The notes beneath the pieces are model-generated. The model had not been told where the DNA came from and ran no database searches. It worked only from the letters and a program-made list of their open reading frames with translations. From assembly GCA_948144175.1 (NCBI GenBank), contig CANXME010002517.1, forward strand, positions 682,001 to 746,000: DNA of 64,000 nt, read 5' to 3'. Source of the DNA: Closterium sp. NIES-65. Lineage: Eukaryota; Streptophyta; Zygnematophyceae; Desmidiales; Closteriaceae. Positions 1 through 10,933 of this stretch are shown piece after piece. The position numbers and the translations under genes were made by a program. Each line of letters begins with the position of its first letter. Position 1 is the first letter of the stretch.

Positions 1-1040
1 CGGCACTGAGCCGCCTCATGCTGCCGTACCTCTTCCCTGACCTTGCTGCCTTTCCCACAGTCGCTGACCTCATTACGCACCTCCGCACTAGTGACACTTG
101 CTACCGCGCTGCGCTTCCTGCTGACTTCTGCGCCAAGAACCCACCCCCCCCCCCCATGTACATCACTCTCTACTACATAGTCACTCGCCTCCCTGACTCA
201 CTTCACGTAGTCAGGGACCACTTCCTCTCAGTCTGTCCCACCACTCTCACTGTTGACCTCCTCGAGAAGTCCCTCCTAGCGACCGAGAAGAGCATAGTCG
301 CTGTAGAGGCCTCTCGTGGAGACCCGCGCACCCCGTCTTTGAGGGGTGTTCCCCCTCCCCCCTTCTGCCCTCCGTTGCCTCTACTGCTGCGGCCGACCTC
401 GTTGGTCTTGAGTCGGTCAGTGCGGCGTCTGCCCCTAGCGGGAGACACCGCTCTGGCAAGGGCAAGGGGGGCAGGGGCACTCGAGGAGCGAGCGGGGGCG
501 GTGGAGGTGGAGGTGGAGGCGGCGGGGGGAGTGGGGGTGGCGGTGGGAGTGGAGGTGGGGGTGGAGGTGTCGGTGGCGGCAGTGGAGGCGGAGGCGGCGG
601 CGGCGGTGGCGGTGGGAGCGGAGGTGGCGGAGGTGGTGGCGGTGGAGGAGGCGGCGGAGGCGGCGGTAGTAGCGGAGGCGGCGGAGGCGGCGGAGGCAGC
701 AGGGGTGGCGGTGGAGATGGCCGCGGGTCTACGCAGAGGAGTGGCTCCGGTGGTGGTCCGCGCCAGCAGCAGCCGCGCGGTCGTGAGACCCTGTCCCCTC
801 AGCAGCTCCGTGAGTGGTACACTGCACGCCAGCGGGGTGGGGGTTTTGGTCCGTGCACCTACGTCCTCCGCACCGGCGACCGCGCGGGTGAGCAGTGTGG
901 GGGTGCGCACCCCACCCAGCGCTGCTTTGGCCGCCTGACGGACGCGTGGCGTTACCAGTTCCCGGAGGCCACAGAGATCCCTCGCTGGGGCGAGCTGTCT
1001 AGGGCGGGAGTTGCCATCTATGATCTTGATTTTGATGCTA
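1..1040 (+). pseudogene. Copia A gag, C-terminal part (broken)
   Basis: Gag is the structural protein that packages the element's RNA in a cytoplasmic particle. Visible are the end of the UBN2/gag_2-type capsid-like region (residues such as MYITLYYIVTRLPDS near 156-200), a long poly-Gly/Ser region (480-720), a QQLREWY motif near 800-822 and a Cys/His cluster C-X13-C-X3-H-X4-C at about 854-923. A one-base deletion near 330, by comparison with the copy at 41237, shifts the frame before the poly-Gly tract. The C run at 144-156 is in frame here. Gag runs on into protease without a separate start. Confidence 0.85.
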
Positions 1041-2700
1041 TCCTTTCTGCCATGTATGCTATGTCTATTAGTGATAAGGGTGACTGTTACCGGTGTTTCC
1101 GGCCTGATCCGGGCATTGAGACTGCTGATCTAGGTACTGGTAAGGCTGCTGCCCTAGGTGCTTGCGACGCTGCTGCTCTAGGTGCTAGTGCTTCTGCGTC
1201 CTCAGGTACTGGTGAGTCAGCGCTCTCAGGTACTGCGTCGCCTTCGGCCTCCCTCACCTTCACCCTTGACTCTGGGGCTTCTCGCTCCTTCTTTCGGGAC
1301 CGCACCACACTTACGCCACTTAGTCGGCCGGTTGCGGTATCTCTCGCTGACCCCTCTGGGGGTCCTGTTCTGTCTCACTTCTCCACTGTCCTCCCGTGTC
1401 CGGTGGCTCCCTCTGGCACCCTGTCTGGTCTCTACCTCCCCTCGTTCTCTACGAACCTGGTGAGTGGTGCTGACCTACAGGATGGGGGAGTACACCAGTT
1501 CACTCCTGCGCGTCAGCGGGTGACGCACTGCACAGAGGCTAGCACAGGCCGACACCTGGCTACGTTTACCCGTGAGCCGGGGTCGAGCCTGTACACACTG
1601 ACCACTGCGTCTCCTCTAGTTGCTGAGTCTGGTAGGGTAGCTGCGTCGGGTCAGGTGTTTGGTGCAGTGTCCAGGTCTGGTCCTGAGTCTGCCCCCTGTT
1701 CGTGTCGTCTCCTGTCTCACGAGACTCTCCTCTGGCACCACCGCCTTGGTCACCCCTCTCTGCTTCAGCTCAGAGGCATGACCTCCCGTCTTCTTGTTTC
1801 TGGTCCCCCCCAGTCCCTCCCTCCCCTTCCTCAGGGCCCTGGCCCTACCTGTGTCCCCTGTGTCGAGGGGCGCCAGCGGGCTGCCCCTCACTCCTCCCAG
1901 TTTCCTCCAACAGAAGCCACGTTGCAGACGCTTCACATGGACGTGTGGGGCCCGGCCCGCGTCCGTGGACAGGGTCACGAGCGCTACTTCCTGCTCGTTG
2001 TTGACGACTACTCGCGTTACACCGCAGTCTTCCCCTTGCGCAGCAAGGGTGATGTCACTGAGGTGCTGATCAACTGGATCCGCGCAGCTCGTCTCGAGCT
2101 CAGGCAGAGCCTTGGCTCGGACTTTCCTGTTCTGCGTCTGCACTCGGACTGAGGCGGAGAGTTTTCTTCTGGCCTTCTGAGAGCCTACTGCCGCGCACGA
2201 GGAATCCGTCAGACCTTCACGCTTCCGGACTCCCCGCAGCAAAATGGGATTGCTGAGTGCCGCATTGGCATGGTCATGGACGTCGCTCGTACGTCTATGA
2301 TGCATGCGGCTGCTCCCCATTTTCTGTGGCCGTTTGCGGTGAGGTACACGGCGCATCAGATCAACCTACACCCCAGGGTCTCGAGGCCGGAGACCTCCCC
2401 AGCCTTGCTGTGGACGGGGAAGGTTGGCAATGCGTCTGCGTTCTGGATCTGGGGATCCTGGGCGTTTGTCCGCGACTTGTCTGCGGACAAGCTGTCCCCT
2501 GGTGCTGCTCCTCTCGTCTTCTTGGGGTTCCCCCCTGACGCGCCTGGGTGGCAGTTCTACGACCCCACCTCTCGCCGTGTTCTGTCCTCCCAGGACGTCA
2601 CGTTTGACGAGTCGGTCCCTTACTATCGCCTCTTCCCCCCCCCCGCCGCTCTTTCTTGTACCAGGTCCCCCTCCGGTAGACCCCCTCCCCCCTCAAGGTC
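1041..2700 (+). pseudogene. Copia A protease-integrase region (broken)
   Basis: An aspartic protease signature (LDSGAS) lies near 1266-1283. A GAG-pre-integrase H-X3-H...C-X2-C zinc motif follows (LLWHHRLGHPS near 1730, CVPC near 1851). The integrase core begins with HMDVWGP near 1936. The second catalytic Asp is directly followed by a TGA stop (2150-2152) where other copies have Arg. The Glu of D-X35-E is retained in the next stretch (IAECRIG), but the neighbouring Arg is Cys. The frame is lost again near 2640. The protein would cleave the polyprotein and insert the cDNA; this copy cannot make it whole. Confidence 0.88.
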
Positions 2701-2759
2701 CGTCCCCTTCAGGTGTGTCCCAGGTAGATGCAGTCGAGCCTATCGAGGTCACATGTGAC

Positions 2760-2985
2760 TCTGGTGCTGCTGAGGGTGCTGAGCCAGGGGGTGCTGACAC
2801 TGGGGGTACTGAGCCTGGGGGTGCTAAGCCTGGGGGTGCTGAGAGTGGGGGTGCTGAACCTGGGGGTGCTGAGCCTGGGGGTGCTGCGCGTGGGGATGCT
2901 GAGCCTGGGGGTGCTGAGCCTGGGGGTGCTGAGCCTGGGTGTGCTGAGCCTGGGGGTGCTGAGCTTGGAGGTGCTCCGCCTTGAG
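2760..2985 (+). repeat. Gly-Gly-Ala-Glu-Pro coding repeat, Copia A linker
   Basis: About fifteen imperfect 15-bp units of the type 'gagcctgggggtgct' encode GGAEP-like pentapeptides between integrase and reverse transcriptase. The same linker occurs in copies B, E, I and J with different unit counts and units. It is low-complexity spacer; no function is established. Confidence 0.85.
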
Positions 2986-3086
2986 GTTCTCCGGGTGCTA
3001 CGTCTCTGCGGGAGCCACTCTCTCCACGGGAGCTGCGCGAGTGGTTTGCCCGGTGCTGGAGGCGTGCTGCTGGTGCTGGAGGTTCT

Positions 3087-5599
3087 TTGGTTACTGAGGG
3101 TGCTGCTGTCGCGGGTCCCGGAGGTGCTTGTACTGGGAGTACTGGAGCTGCTAGGCCTGCGTGTTCGACTGGAGCTGGTGCTGCTGAGGGTGTTGTAGCT
3201 GAGGCTACTGCTGGCGGTCTTACTGCGGGTACTCCTGGTACTGCTGGAGGTTCTGGCGCTGCTGGAGGTGCAGCTGGAGCGGGTGCTCCTTATGGGGGTA
3301 CTGGTGCTGTACCTTCTGTGTCTGGCGTTGCCGCGCGGCATCGACTGTACTTCGTTCCACTCCTGCAGCAGGTTCTTGGTCTTTTGTTTTCTACTGGTCC
3401 TCCTCTTTCTTTAGAGTGTCCACCGCCAGTCCCGTCACAGTTACAGTTGCAGCCTACCTCCCCTTTGCCTGCTCCTTCTCCCTACACTGGTCCTAGTGGA
3501 GGTCTTACTGAGTGTCGTGAGCCTGCGTCTCGCCCTGCTTCGCCTGTCCGTGCTGCTCGTGCTAGTGGTCGTGGTTTGCTTCAGCATCCTCCTCCTGTCC
3601 CTGGCACGCACAGGATGTGTCTGCATCCGTCCACTGCTCCTCTGCGTGCCCCTTTGCCTTCTCCTCCTGAGTCCTCTCTTCCTACTTTTGCCGACCCGGA
3701 GTCGGACTCTCTTCGTGCTGCCAGTCCTACTTTCACGCATCTCGTGGCTACTGTCGTCACTGACCCTTCTTTCGAGTCCACTGCTGCGTCTGCCCTAGTT
3801 GCTGAGCTCGTCGACTTTGCTGCTCGCTGTCGCCTAGACTACGCTGCTAGTCTTGTCGCTGAGTCTGAGTCTGTCTGTCCTCCGTCCGTCGGGGGTGAGT
3901 GTGCCCTTGGCACGGACGTCCTTGAGGACAGGCAGGAGAGGTTCCAGTGTTTGGATGCTGCTTCACCTCATCTCGTGTCCGTACTGCTAACCCCTGAGGG
4001 AGACCCGGATGCACTTGACATCCCGACTCCGCGCTCTTACGCGGAGGCGATAGAGGGTCCCTACTCCTCTCAGTGGCAGGCAGCTATGGATGCAGAGATG
4101 GCTTCCTAGAAGTCCACAGGCACCTACGTTGATGTTGTCCCCCCTCCTAGGGCGAACATCGTCAGTGGCATGTGGATCTTCAGGGTGAAGCGGCCGCCGG
4201 GTTCTCCGCCTGTCTTCAAGGCGCGTTATGTGGCTCGTGGCTTCAGTTAGCGGCAGGGAGTTGACTACTTTCAGACCTTCTCTCCCACCCCGAAGATGAC
4301 CACTCTTCAGGTACTGCTGCACGTTGCTGCTCGCCGTGACTACGAGCTGCACTCTCTCGACTTCAGCACAGCTTTCTTGCAGGGCAGCCTGCACGAGGAG
4401 ATCTGGCTGCGCCGCCCACCTGGCTTCACTGGGTCTTTCCCTCCTGGTACCCAGTGGAGTCTCTGGCGTCCAGTCTACGGTCTCCGCCAGGCGTCACGTG
4501 AGTGGCACGACACACTGAGGACTACGCTTGCGGCTCTTGGGTTTGCTCCTTCTACTGCGGACCCGTCGCTGTTTCTGCGCACCGACACCTCTCTGCCTCC
4601 GTTCTACATCCTCGTGTACGTCGACGACTTGGTCTTTGCCACAGCTGACACTGCTGGACTCGCCTACGTGAAGTCGAAGCTGGAGAAGAGACACACGTGC
4701 ACAGATCTGGGTGAACTGCGCAGCTACCTTGGCTTGCAGATCACCCGGGACAGAACACGCTGCACCATTACCCTGACTCAGTCACACATGGTGCAGCAGG
4801 TCCTTCAGCGCTTCGGCTTCACGTACTCCTCGCCTCAGGCCACTCCTCTGCCTACTCGCCACTCGCTCTCAGCTCTGCCTTCTGATGAGTCTGTGAGTCG
4901 AGTGGCCCGTACCCAGAGCTTGTTGGCTGCCTCATGTACCTGATGACCTGCACACGACCTGACCTTGCATACCCTCTTAGCATTCTCGCACGCTATGTTG
5001 CTCTTGGGAGACAACGACCAGAGCACATGGCTGCAGCGAAGAGGGTGTTGCGCTACTTGTGCAGTACGTCGGGCATGGGGCTAGTGCATGGAGGGCGGAG
5101 TCCAGTGGTCCTCACTGGGCACGCGGACGCTTCTTGGGCTGACGACCAGGCTACGCAGCGGTCGTCACAGGGTTACACCTTCAGCCTTGGTTCCGGCTCT
5201 GTTTCGTGGCGGGCTACTCGCTCGTCTTCTGTTCTTGGCTCCAGTTGTGAGGCTGAGATCTACGCAGGGGCCATGGCTGCATAGGAGCTTCGCTGGCTCA
5301 CCTACCTGCTGAGCGACCTTGGAGAGTCGCCTCGTTCTCCTCCGGTCCTGTACGTAGACAACAAGGCCGTGCTGGCCCTGTGTCGAGAGCAGAGACTGGA
5401 GCACAGAACAAAGCACATTGCTCTTTGCTACTTCCTTGCTCGTGAGCTACAGCAGCGTGGTCAGTTGCGGCTTGCGTACGTGGCCTCTGAGGCCAACACT
5501 GCTGATGTCTTCACAAAGGCACTTGCGCCTTGTGATCATCAGCGCTTCTGCATGCAGCTGGGTCTTGTGCCTGTCTTGCCTCACTTGCTCACCTCTTGA
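3087..5599 (+). pseudogene. Copia A reverse transcriptase-RNase H (broken)
   Basis: After a Gly/Ala/Pro-rich spacer, the Copia-type RT fold is recognisable: GMWIFRVKRPPGS near 4168, FSTAFLQGSLHEEIWL near 4362, and catalytic YVDD at about 4617-4628. RNase H follows with HADASWADD near 5119, SSCEAEIYAGA near 5242 and VDNKA near 5355, ending LLTS at 5599. In-frame TAG codons occur at 4107-4109 and 4248-4250, a frameshift precedes 4943, and TAG at 5281-5283 replaces a Gln codon. The enzyme would copy element RNA to DNA; this copy is dead. Confidence 0.9.
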
Positions 5600-5702
5600 C
5601 CTTGCTTGTACTGTTGCATATATATACACCTGCTCTTGCTTGTCTAGTCCTTTATATATATGTACTCCTGCATGTGAACTGGCCTTGTGGCCTTGAACTT
5701 GT

Positions 5703-5740
5703 GCTCAGAATGTGTGGTGACTTTGTGATCCACCCTGAGC
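5703..5740 (+). promoter_or_regulatory. Conserved 3' hairpin of the Copia family (copy A)
   Basis: The 38-nt segment begins GCTCAG and ends CTGAGC, with an inner GTGG/CCAC pairing, so it can fold as a stem-loop just upstream of the polypurine tract and 3' LTR. The same 38-nt block lies at matching places in copies B, D (twice), E, I, K and the 28.9-kb remnant. Confidence 0.6.
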
Positions 5741-5819
5741 TTGCTTTGCTTTGCTTTGCTTGACTGGTCTTGTGACCCCTTGTTCTCCCCCACTTTGCCT
5801 ATGGGGGTGTGTCAGAACA

Positions 5820-5941
5820 TATAGCTTGTGCTTATTGTGTAGGCTATAGTGGGGTAGCCCATAAGGGGTACAACCTAATTGGGGTTAGTACTTGTACTCA
5901 GTTCATTCATAGTTCATTTCATTCTCGTTTCAATCTTCTCA
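5820..5941 (+). repeat. 3' LTR of Copia A
   Basis: The sequence starts TGTCAGAACATATAGC and ends TTCTCA (TG...CA), preceded by a G-rich polypurine tract. It is the same family as the 131-bp LTRs of copy B, with small deletions giving 122 bp. Confidence 0.88.
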
Positions 5942-6821
5942 GCCTTGTGCTTCTGTGGCGAGGCTTGTTTCCCAGTTTGTGACAGCACAACCCCCACTTG
6001 AAATTTCCCTGCTCATGATTGGCTAAATAATTTCGCCAATCCCCTCCCCAACCCAACCTCACGAAATGATCGCACAGTCATTGAGGGTTGTTTCCCAACC
6101 GAACTTCCTCACGAAACTGGCGTAATTTGCTAGTGTCGTTTGGCTCCCTCGCACCTACTGATTCTGGAAGATGGTCATTCGTAAACAAATCTGTGCGCGT
6201 CGTTGGGTGTGCGTCCTGAAAAAACCCCAAAAATACCTTGATGAATGGAGACCGCCGCTTTAACTACCCCCGTAAATAGAATTTAAATGTGTAATCTAAT
6301 TTCAGCATTCGCACATTCGGGAATATACGGGGCACGGAAAGATGGTAGTATTCAACACCTCATAGGCCATTACGACAAAAATTCGGGGGAAGTCACTCTT
6401 GAGTGCAGGTCGTGAAAGTACATGACTATAAAATTAATGTTTTATGAAGTCCTTGTGACTACCTCGCATTGCTAATCTGTGAGTGTTACCCCAACATTAT
6501 ATATTTGGGTGACCATCACGTATGATCACTTAGTTTGGGCATTCGCCGGCTCCGTCGTTATCATGGTCATTTGGTGGGAAAATTTTGCATCTCTCACCAT
6601 CGTGTTACACCATTCGCATTCGCATGCCCCAACCGAATAGTCGGAGTTTTGCTTTGGTCACATAGATGTTACACGCCTTTAGGGCAAAATTATTGCTTAC
6701 TGCTTTCGTTTGCATTGCACCAAGTGAGCCCTGGCGAAATATGCGCAACCGGATACCAAAATCATGAGAGTGGAGGGAGGCGATTTCGCGGGTTGCGACT
6801 TTCAGTGGTGACTAGAAGAAG
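5942..6821. other. Interval without recognised gene
   Basis: About 880 bp of AT-richer DNA separates the Copia A LTR from the target site of Gypsy F. I see no long open frame with recognisable protein similarity, no tRNA and no tandem repeat. A short frame at 6535-6831 shows no family I recognise and runs into the Gypsy LTR, so it is probably chance. Confidence 0.6.
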
Positions 6822-6826
6822 CCCAT

Positions 6827-7171
6827 TGTGAGAGTACAACAGCTTATGCTGGCTTTTCTAGCTTGCCTAGACTTTATTACGCTATATCTAGCTTGGGTTT
6901 ATTTTATCATGCATAGATATGCTTGATTTCCTAGGTTAGGTGCATTCCTATATTTTATTATAGTTATAGCACCGAACCAGGTTACGTGTACCGAACTCAA
7001 GCATATTCGGTTTCCACCGAATTGCTTTCTAATGAGTTCGGGAAGGTTCTGCTCGGGGCGCTTCGCGACCCTCAGAATATTTGCGTAACACCTGGGTAAC
7101 TGGCCTTGTGTCGAGACTAAATATAGCCTCGTGTTGTACCCAGGTGGATCTTTCAATTCAAACCCATTTTT
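6827..7171 (+). repeat. Gypsy F 5' LTR, left part
   Basis: It begins TGTGAGAGTAC like the 3' LTR at 26496 and breaks off in a T run where Copia E was inserted. The rest of this LTR continues at 19610. Confidence 0.93.
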
Positions 7172-7290
7172 TGTGAGAATAAGAACAAGGAATGAATGAA
7201 CTAGCAAGCAGGTGGGTACAAGTATGAAAACCTAAAAGAGTTGTACCCCATATTGTCTACCCCACTACAGCTGACAATATAGTTCTGACA
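7172..7290 (-). repeat. Copia E 3' LTR
   Basis: In + orientation it runs TGTGAGAATAAG to AGTTCTGACA, 119 bp, and is followed by CACCCCCATAGG, the complement of the polypurine tract. Confidence 0.92.
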
Positions 7291-7340
7291 CACCCCCATA
7301 GGCAAAGTGGGGGACAAGTAAGAGAACAAGGAAAGGTCAA

Positions 7341-7378
7341 GCTCAGGGTGGATCACAACGTCACCACACATTCTGAGC
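7341..7378 (-). promoter_or_regulatory. Conserved 3' hairpin (copy E)
   Basis: The 38-nt stem-loop block of the Copia family lies between the RNase H end and the 3' LTR, as in the other copies. Confidence 0.55.
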
Positions 7379-7501
7379 ACCAGTTCATATGCAGGATTAT
7401 AAAGCAAGGTGAACAAGCAAGACAGTGATCTCAACCTAGCAAGGGTAAGCATGCAGGTGCAGGTATATATAAATCACAGTAAAACAAAAATCAAGAGGTA
7501 A

Positions 7502-10068
7502 GTAAGTGAGGCCCGGTAGGCACAAGACCTAGCATAGTACAGAAACGCTGATAATCACAAGGCTGAAGTGCCTTGGTAAAGATATCAGCAGTGTTGGCCC
7601 GAGAGGCCACGTAAGCAAGACGAAGCTGACCACACTGCTGCAACTCTCGAGCAAGGAATTAGCGCAGAGCAATGTGCTTCGTTCTGTGCTCCAGTCTGTG
7701 CTCCTGACACAAGGCCAGCATGGCCTTGTTGTCGACGTAGAGAACTGGAGGAAAATGAAGCAGCTCTCCCAAGTCGGTCAGCAGATAGGTGAGCCAGCGT
7801 AACTCCTGTGTAGCCATGGCCCCAGCGTAGATCTCAGCATCACAACTGGAGCCGAGAACAGAAGACGAGCGGGTAGACCGCCACAAAACAAAGCCAGAAC
7901 CAAGGCTGAAGATGTAACCCTGTGACGACCGCTACGTAGCCAAGTCGTCAATCCAAGAAGCGTCTGCGTGACAAGTGAGGACAACTCGAGCCCGTCCTCC
8001 AAGCACGAGCCCCATGCCCGACGTACTGCACAGGTAGCACAACACCCTCTTAGCTGCAGCCATGTGCTTTGGTCGGTGTCTCCTAGGAGCAACATAGCGT
8101 GCCAAGATGCTAAGAGGGTATGTCAGGTCAGGTCGACTGCAGGTCATCAGGTACATGAGGCAGCCAACAAGCTCTGGGTATGGGCCACTCGGCTCTACGG
8201 ACTCATCCGAAGGCAGAGCTGAGAGCGAGTGGCGAGTAGTCAGAGGAGTGGCGTGAGGCGAGGAGTACGTGAAGTTGAAGCGCTGAAGGACCTGCTGCAC
8301 CATGTGTGACTGACTCAAGGTAATGGTGCGCTATGCTCTATCCCGGGTGATCTGCAAGCCAAGATAGCTGCGCAGTTCACCCAGGTCTGTGCACGTGTGT
8401 CTCTTCTGTAGCTCCAACTTCACATGGGCGAGTCTTTCAGTGTCAGCAGTGGCAAAGACCAAGTCATCGACGTACACAAGGATGTAGAACGGCGGCAGCG
8501 AAGTGTCGGTGCGCAGAAACAGCGACGGGTCAGCAGTAGAAGGAGCAAACCCAAGAGCCGCAAGCATAGTCCTCAGTGTGTCGTGCCACTCACGGGGCGC
8601 CTGGCGGAGACCGTAGACTGGCCGCCGGAGGCTCCACTGGGTACCAAGAGAAAACGATCCAGTAAAGCCAGGTGGGCTGCGCAGCCAGATCTCCTCGTGT
8701 AGGCTGCCCTGTAGGAAAGCAGTGCTGAAGTCAAGAGAGTGAAGCTCGTAGTCACGCTGAGCAGCGACGTGCAGCAGAACCCGAAGAGTGGTCATCTTCG
8801 GGGTCGGGGAGAAGGTCTGGAAGAAGTCAAATCCCTGTCGCTGGCTGAAGCCTTGAGCAACGTAACGCACCTTGAAGACAGGCGCAGAACCCGGCGGCCG
8901 CTTCACTCTGAAAATCCACATGCCACTGACAATGTTCGCCCCAGAAGGGCGAACCTCGTCGACGTAAGTGCCTGTGGACTTCTAGGATGCCATCTCTGCG
9001 TCCATGGCTGACTGCCATTGAGAGGAGTAGGGACCCTCTATCGCCTCTGCGTAAGAGCGCGGGGTCGGGATGTCTGGTGCATCCGGGTCTCCCTCAGGAG
9101 CAATCAGCATGGACACGAGATGAGGTTCAGCGGCTGCAAAGCACTCAAAGTCTTCCTGCCTGTCATCAAGGACGTTGGTGCCAAGAGCACACTCAACCCC
9201 GACGGACGGAGGACAGACAAACGCAGACTCAGCAACAAGACTAGCGGCGTAGTCGAGACGAAAGTGAGCAGAAAAGTCGACAAGCTCAGCAACTAAGGCA
9301 GGCGCAGTAGTGGACTCAAAGGAAGGGTCAGTGACAACAGTGGCTAGGAGACGGGTGACAATAGGACTAGCATCACGAAGGGAGTCAGAATCTGAGCAGA
9401 AGGGGCAGGAAGAGAGGACGCATGAGAAGACGGTAGAGGGACACGATGTGGAGCAGTGGAAGGGCGCAGAGGCATCCGGTGCGTGCCACGGACAGGAGGA
9501 GGACGCTGACCCGAACCACGACGACTAGTGCTAGCAGCACGTACAGGCGACGCACGACGAGACGCAGGCTCATGACGCTTAGCAGGACCTCCGGTCGGAC
9601 TAGTGTAAGGAGAAGGAGCAGGCAGTGGGGAGGCGGGTTGTAACTGTGACTGCTAAATGAGAGGCGATGGACACCCTAAGGAAGGAGCAGGACCAGTAGA
9701 AGGCGGAAGACCAAGAACCTACTGAAGGAGCGGAACGTAGTACGGCCGCGGCCACGCAGCCCCTCGAGAACCAGCAGGGACAGAACCAGCACCCCCAGTG
9801 GCAGCTCCAACTCCAGCAGTACCACTAGCTCTAGCAGCACCTCCAGCAGCACCAGAAGTGCCAACTCCAGCACCCATAGGAGCACTGGCTCCAGCAGCAC
9901 CCCCAACTCCAGCACCTCCAGCAGCTCCAGCTCCAGCAAGACCACGAGAAGCTCCAGCAGCGCCAGCAGCACCAGCTCAAGTACCTCCAGCATTACCTGC
10001 CCCAGCAGAACCGCCAGCTCCAGCACCTCCAGTAGCTCCAGCTCTAGTAGCACCATCAGGCCCAGCAG
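7502..10068 (-). pseudogene. Copia E linker-RT-RNase H (broken)
   Basis: Read on the minus strand, a Gly/Ala-rich linker (10068 to about 9676) leads into the Copia RT with GMWIFRVKRPPGS near 8920, FSTAFLQGSLHEEIW near 8720 and YVDD near 8476. RNase H follows with HADASW near 7960 and VDNKAMLALC near 7730. Several stops and frameshifts interrupt it, for example between 8318 and 8331 and between 7886 and 7932. The reading stops abruptly at 10068, inside the linker, where an inverted LTR of element G begins. Confidence 0.88.
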
Positions 10069-10933
10069 GGTTAGAGACTAAGGACGAGGTCTACGAAGAT
10101 TAGGGGCCTAAATATCTCAAAATCGTTGGGCCTAGTTTCTGGACAGAAAAGTCGAGTTCACAAGAGACGCTGTCGACGAAACGTGCAATGTAAAAATTTC
10201 ACCAAACTCAGGTATGTTGTAGCCTTAGTCGGTGGCTACAATTCCCAAGTTGAATCGTACAATAAGGTGAAGTATTTTTTGAGTTATGAACATCGGCGCA
10301 CTAGGGGGTAAGCTGCCATAGAAGCTTAACTCAATCACAATTGTCTCACAATTTCACACAAGAAAGTTGGAGTAGCAATTAACGAGGTGGGAGGGAAGAG
10401 GAGGACAAGAGGGAAGGTCCCCAAGGAGTCCCCAACCAAGGAAACCCCATAAGCACACCAAATCCCTTTTTATAGGAACCCCACTTTTACTTTTGTCACT
10501 TTCCAACCCATGCCATCCACCTTGCCCAACTTGGCCACACTTGCCAACCTGGTTTGGCTCCTCCCAACCACTTGGCAGCATCTACTATGATGTTGACGAA
10601 TTTCCCAACCCCCCAAAAGTCTATACCCCTTATGGAGTCAACCCCACAACTTCCCATAGTCACCACAACCACATATCAAAAGCATACGAACTTCCAACGT
10701 TCGTAACTTTTTTGTTCGTGCTCCAATTGAAGCGATACTTGGTTCGTCGGAAAGCTCTTGAGCAGAGGAGTCACTTTAGATATCTGATCAAGCCAAATAA
10801 CACACACACAAAACCAGACAGTCCAAACCACACCAAACACAAATTGTTGCACACGCTCACACCACACTTGCAAAGCACGAACATGTGATGGGAGGCACAC
10901 AGACGTGAATGCGAATGAGAGCATCACTCAACA
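10069..10933 (-). repeat. LTR of Copia G, inverted copy
   Basis: This 865-bp block is the reverse complement of the LTR at 17677-18539, with scattered substitutions. Read in + it starts near GGTTAGAGACTAAGG and ends GCATCACTCAACA. Next to it at 10934-10938 is CAGCA, the reverse complement of the TGCTG that follows the other LTR. That is what is expected if this LTR and the adjoining E sequence were turned round together after G had inserted. Confidence 0.9.

Larger units (their letters stand above)
1..5941 (+). mobile_element. Ty1/Copia LTR retrotransposon A, 5' end outside window
   Basis: The segment reads gag, protease, integrase, linker, reverse transcriptase/RNase H and a 3' LTR in the order of Ty1/Copia elements. 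Its first bases align with the middle of the gag gene of the complete Copia copy at 39982-47454, so the 5' LTR, leader and gag start lie left of the window. The coding sequence carries at least one frameshift in gag, a TGA in integrase and TAG codons in RT, so the copy cannot be autonomous. The 3' LTR ends at 5941. No target duplication can be checked because the left end is missing. Confidence 0.93.

Noticed and set aside
203..910. Long frames on the strand opposite to poly-Gly gag regions (also near 36044-36735, 41985-42482 and 51411-51975)
   Set aside because: They mirror GGN codon arrays of gag in the sense strand, have low-complexity Pro/Thr/Ser content and no homology; they are composition artefacts.
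2709..3341. Ser/Thr/Arg-rich frame opposite the Copia A linker
   Set aside because: Shadow of the GGAEP repeats; no independent support.
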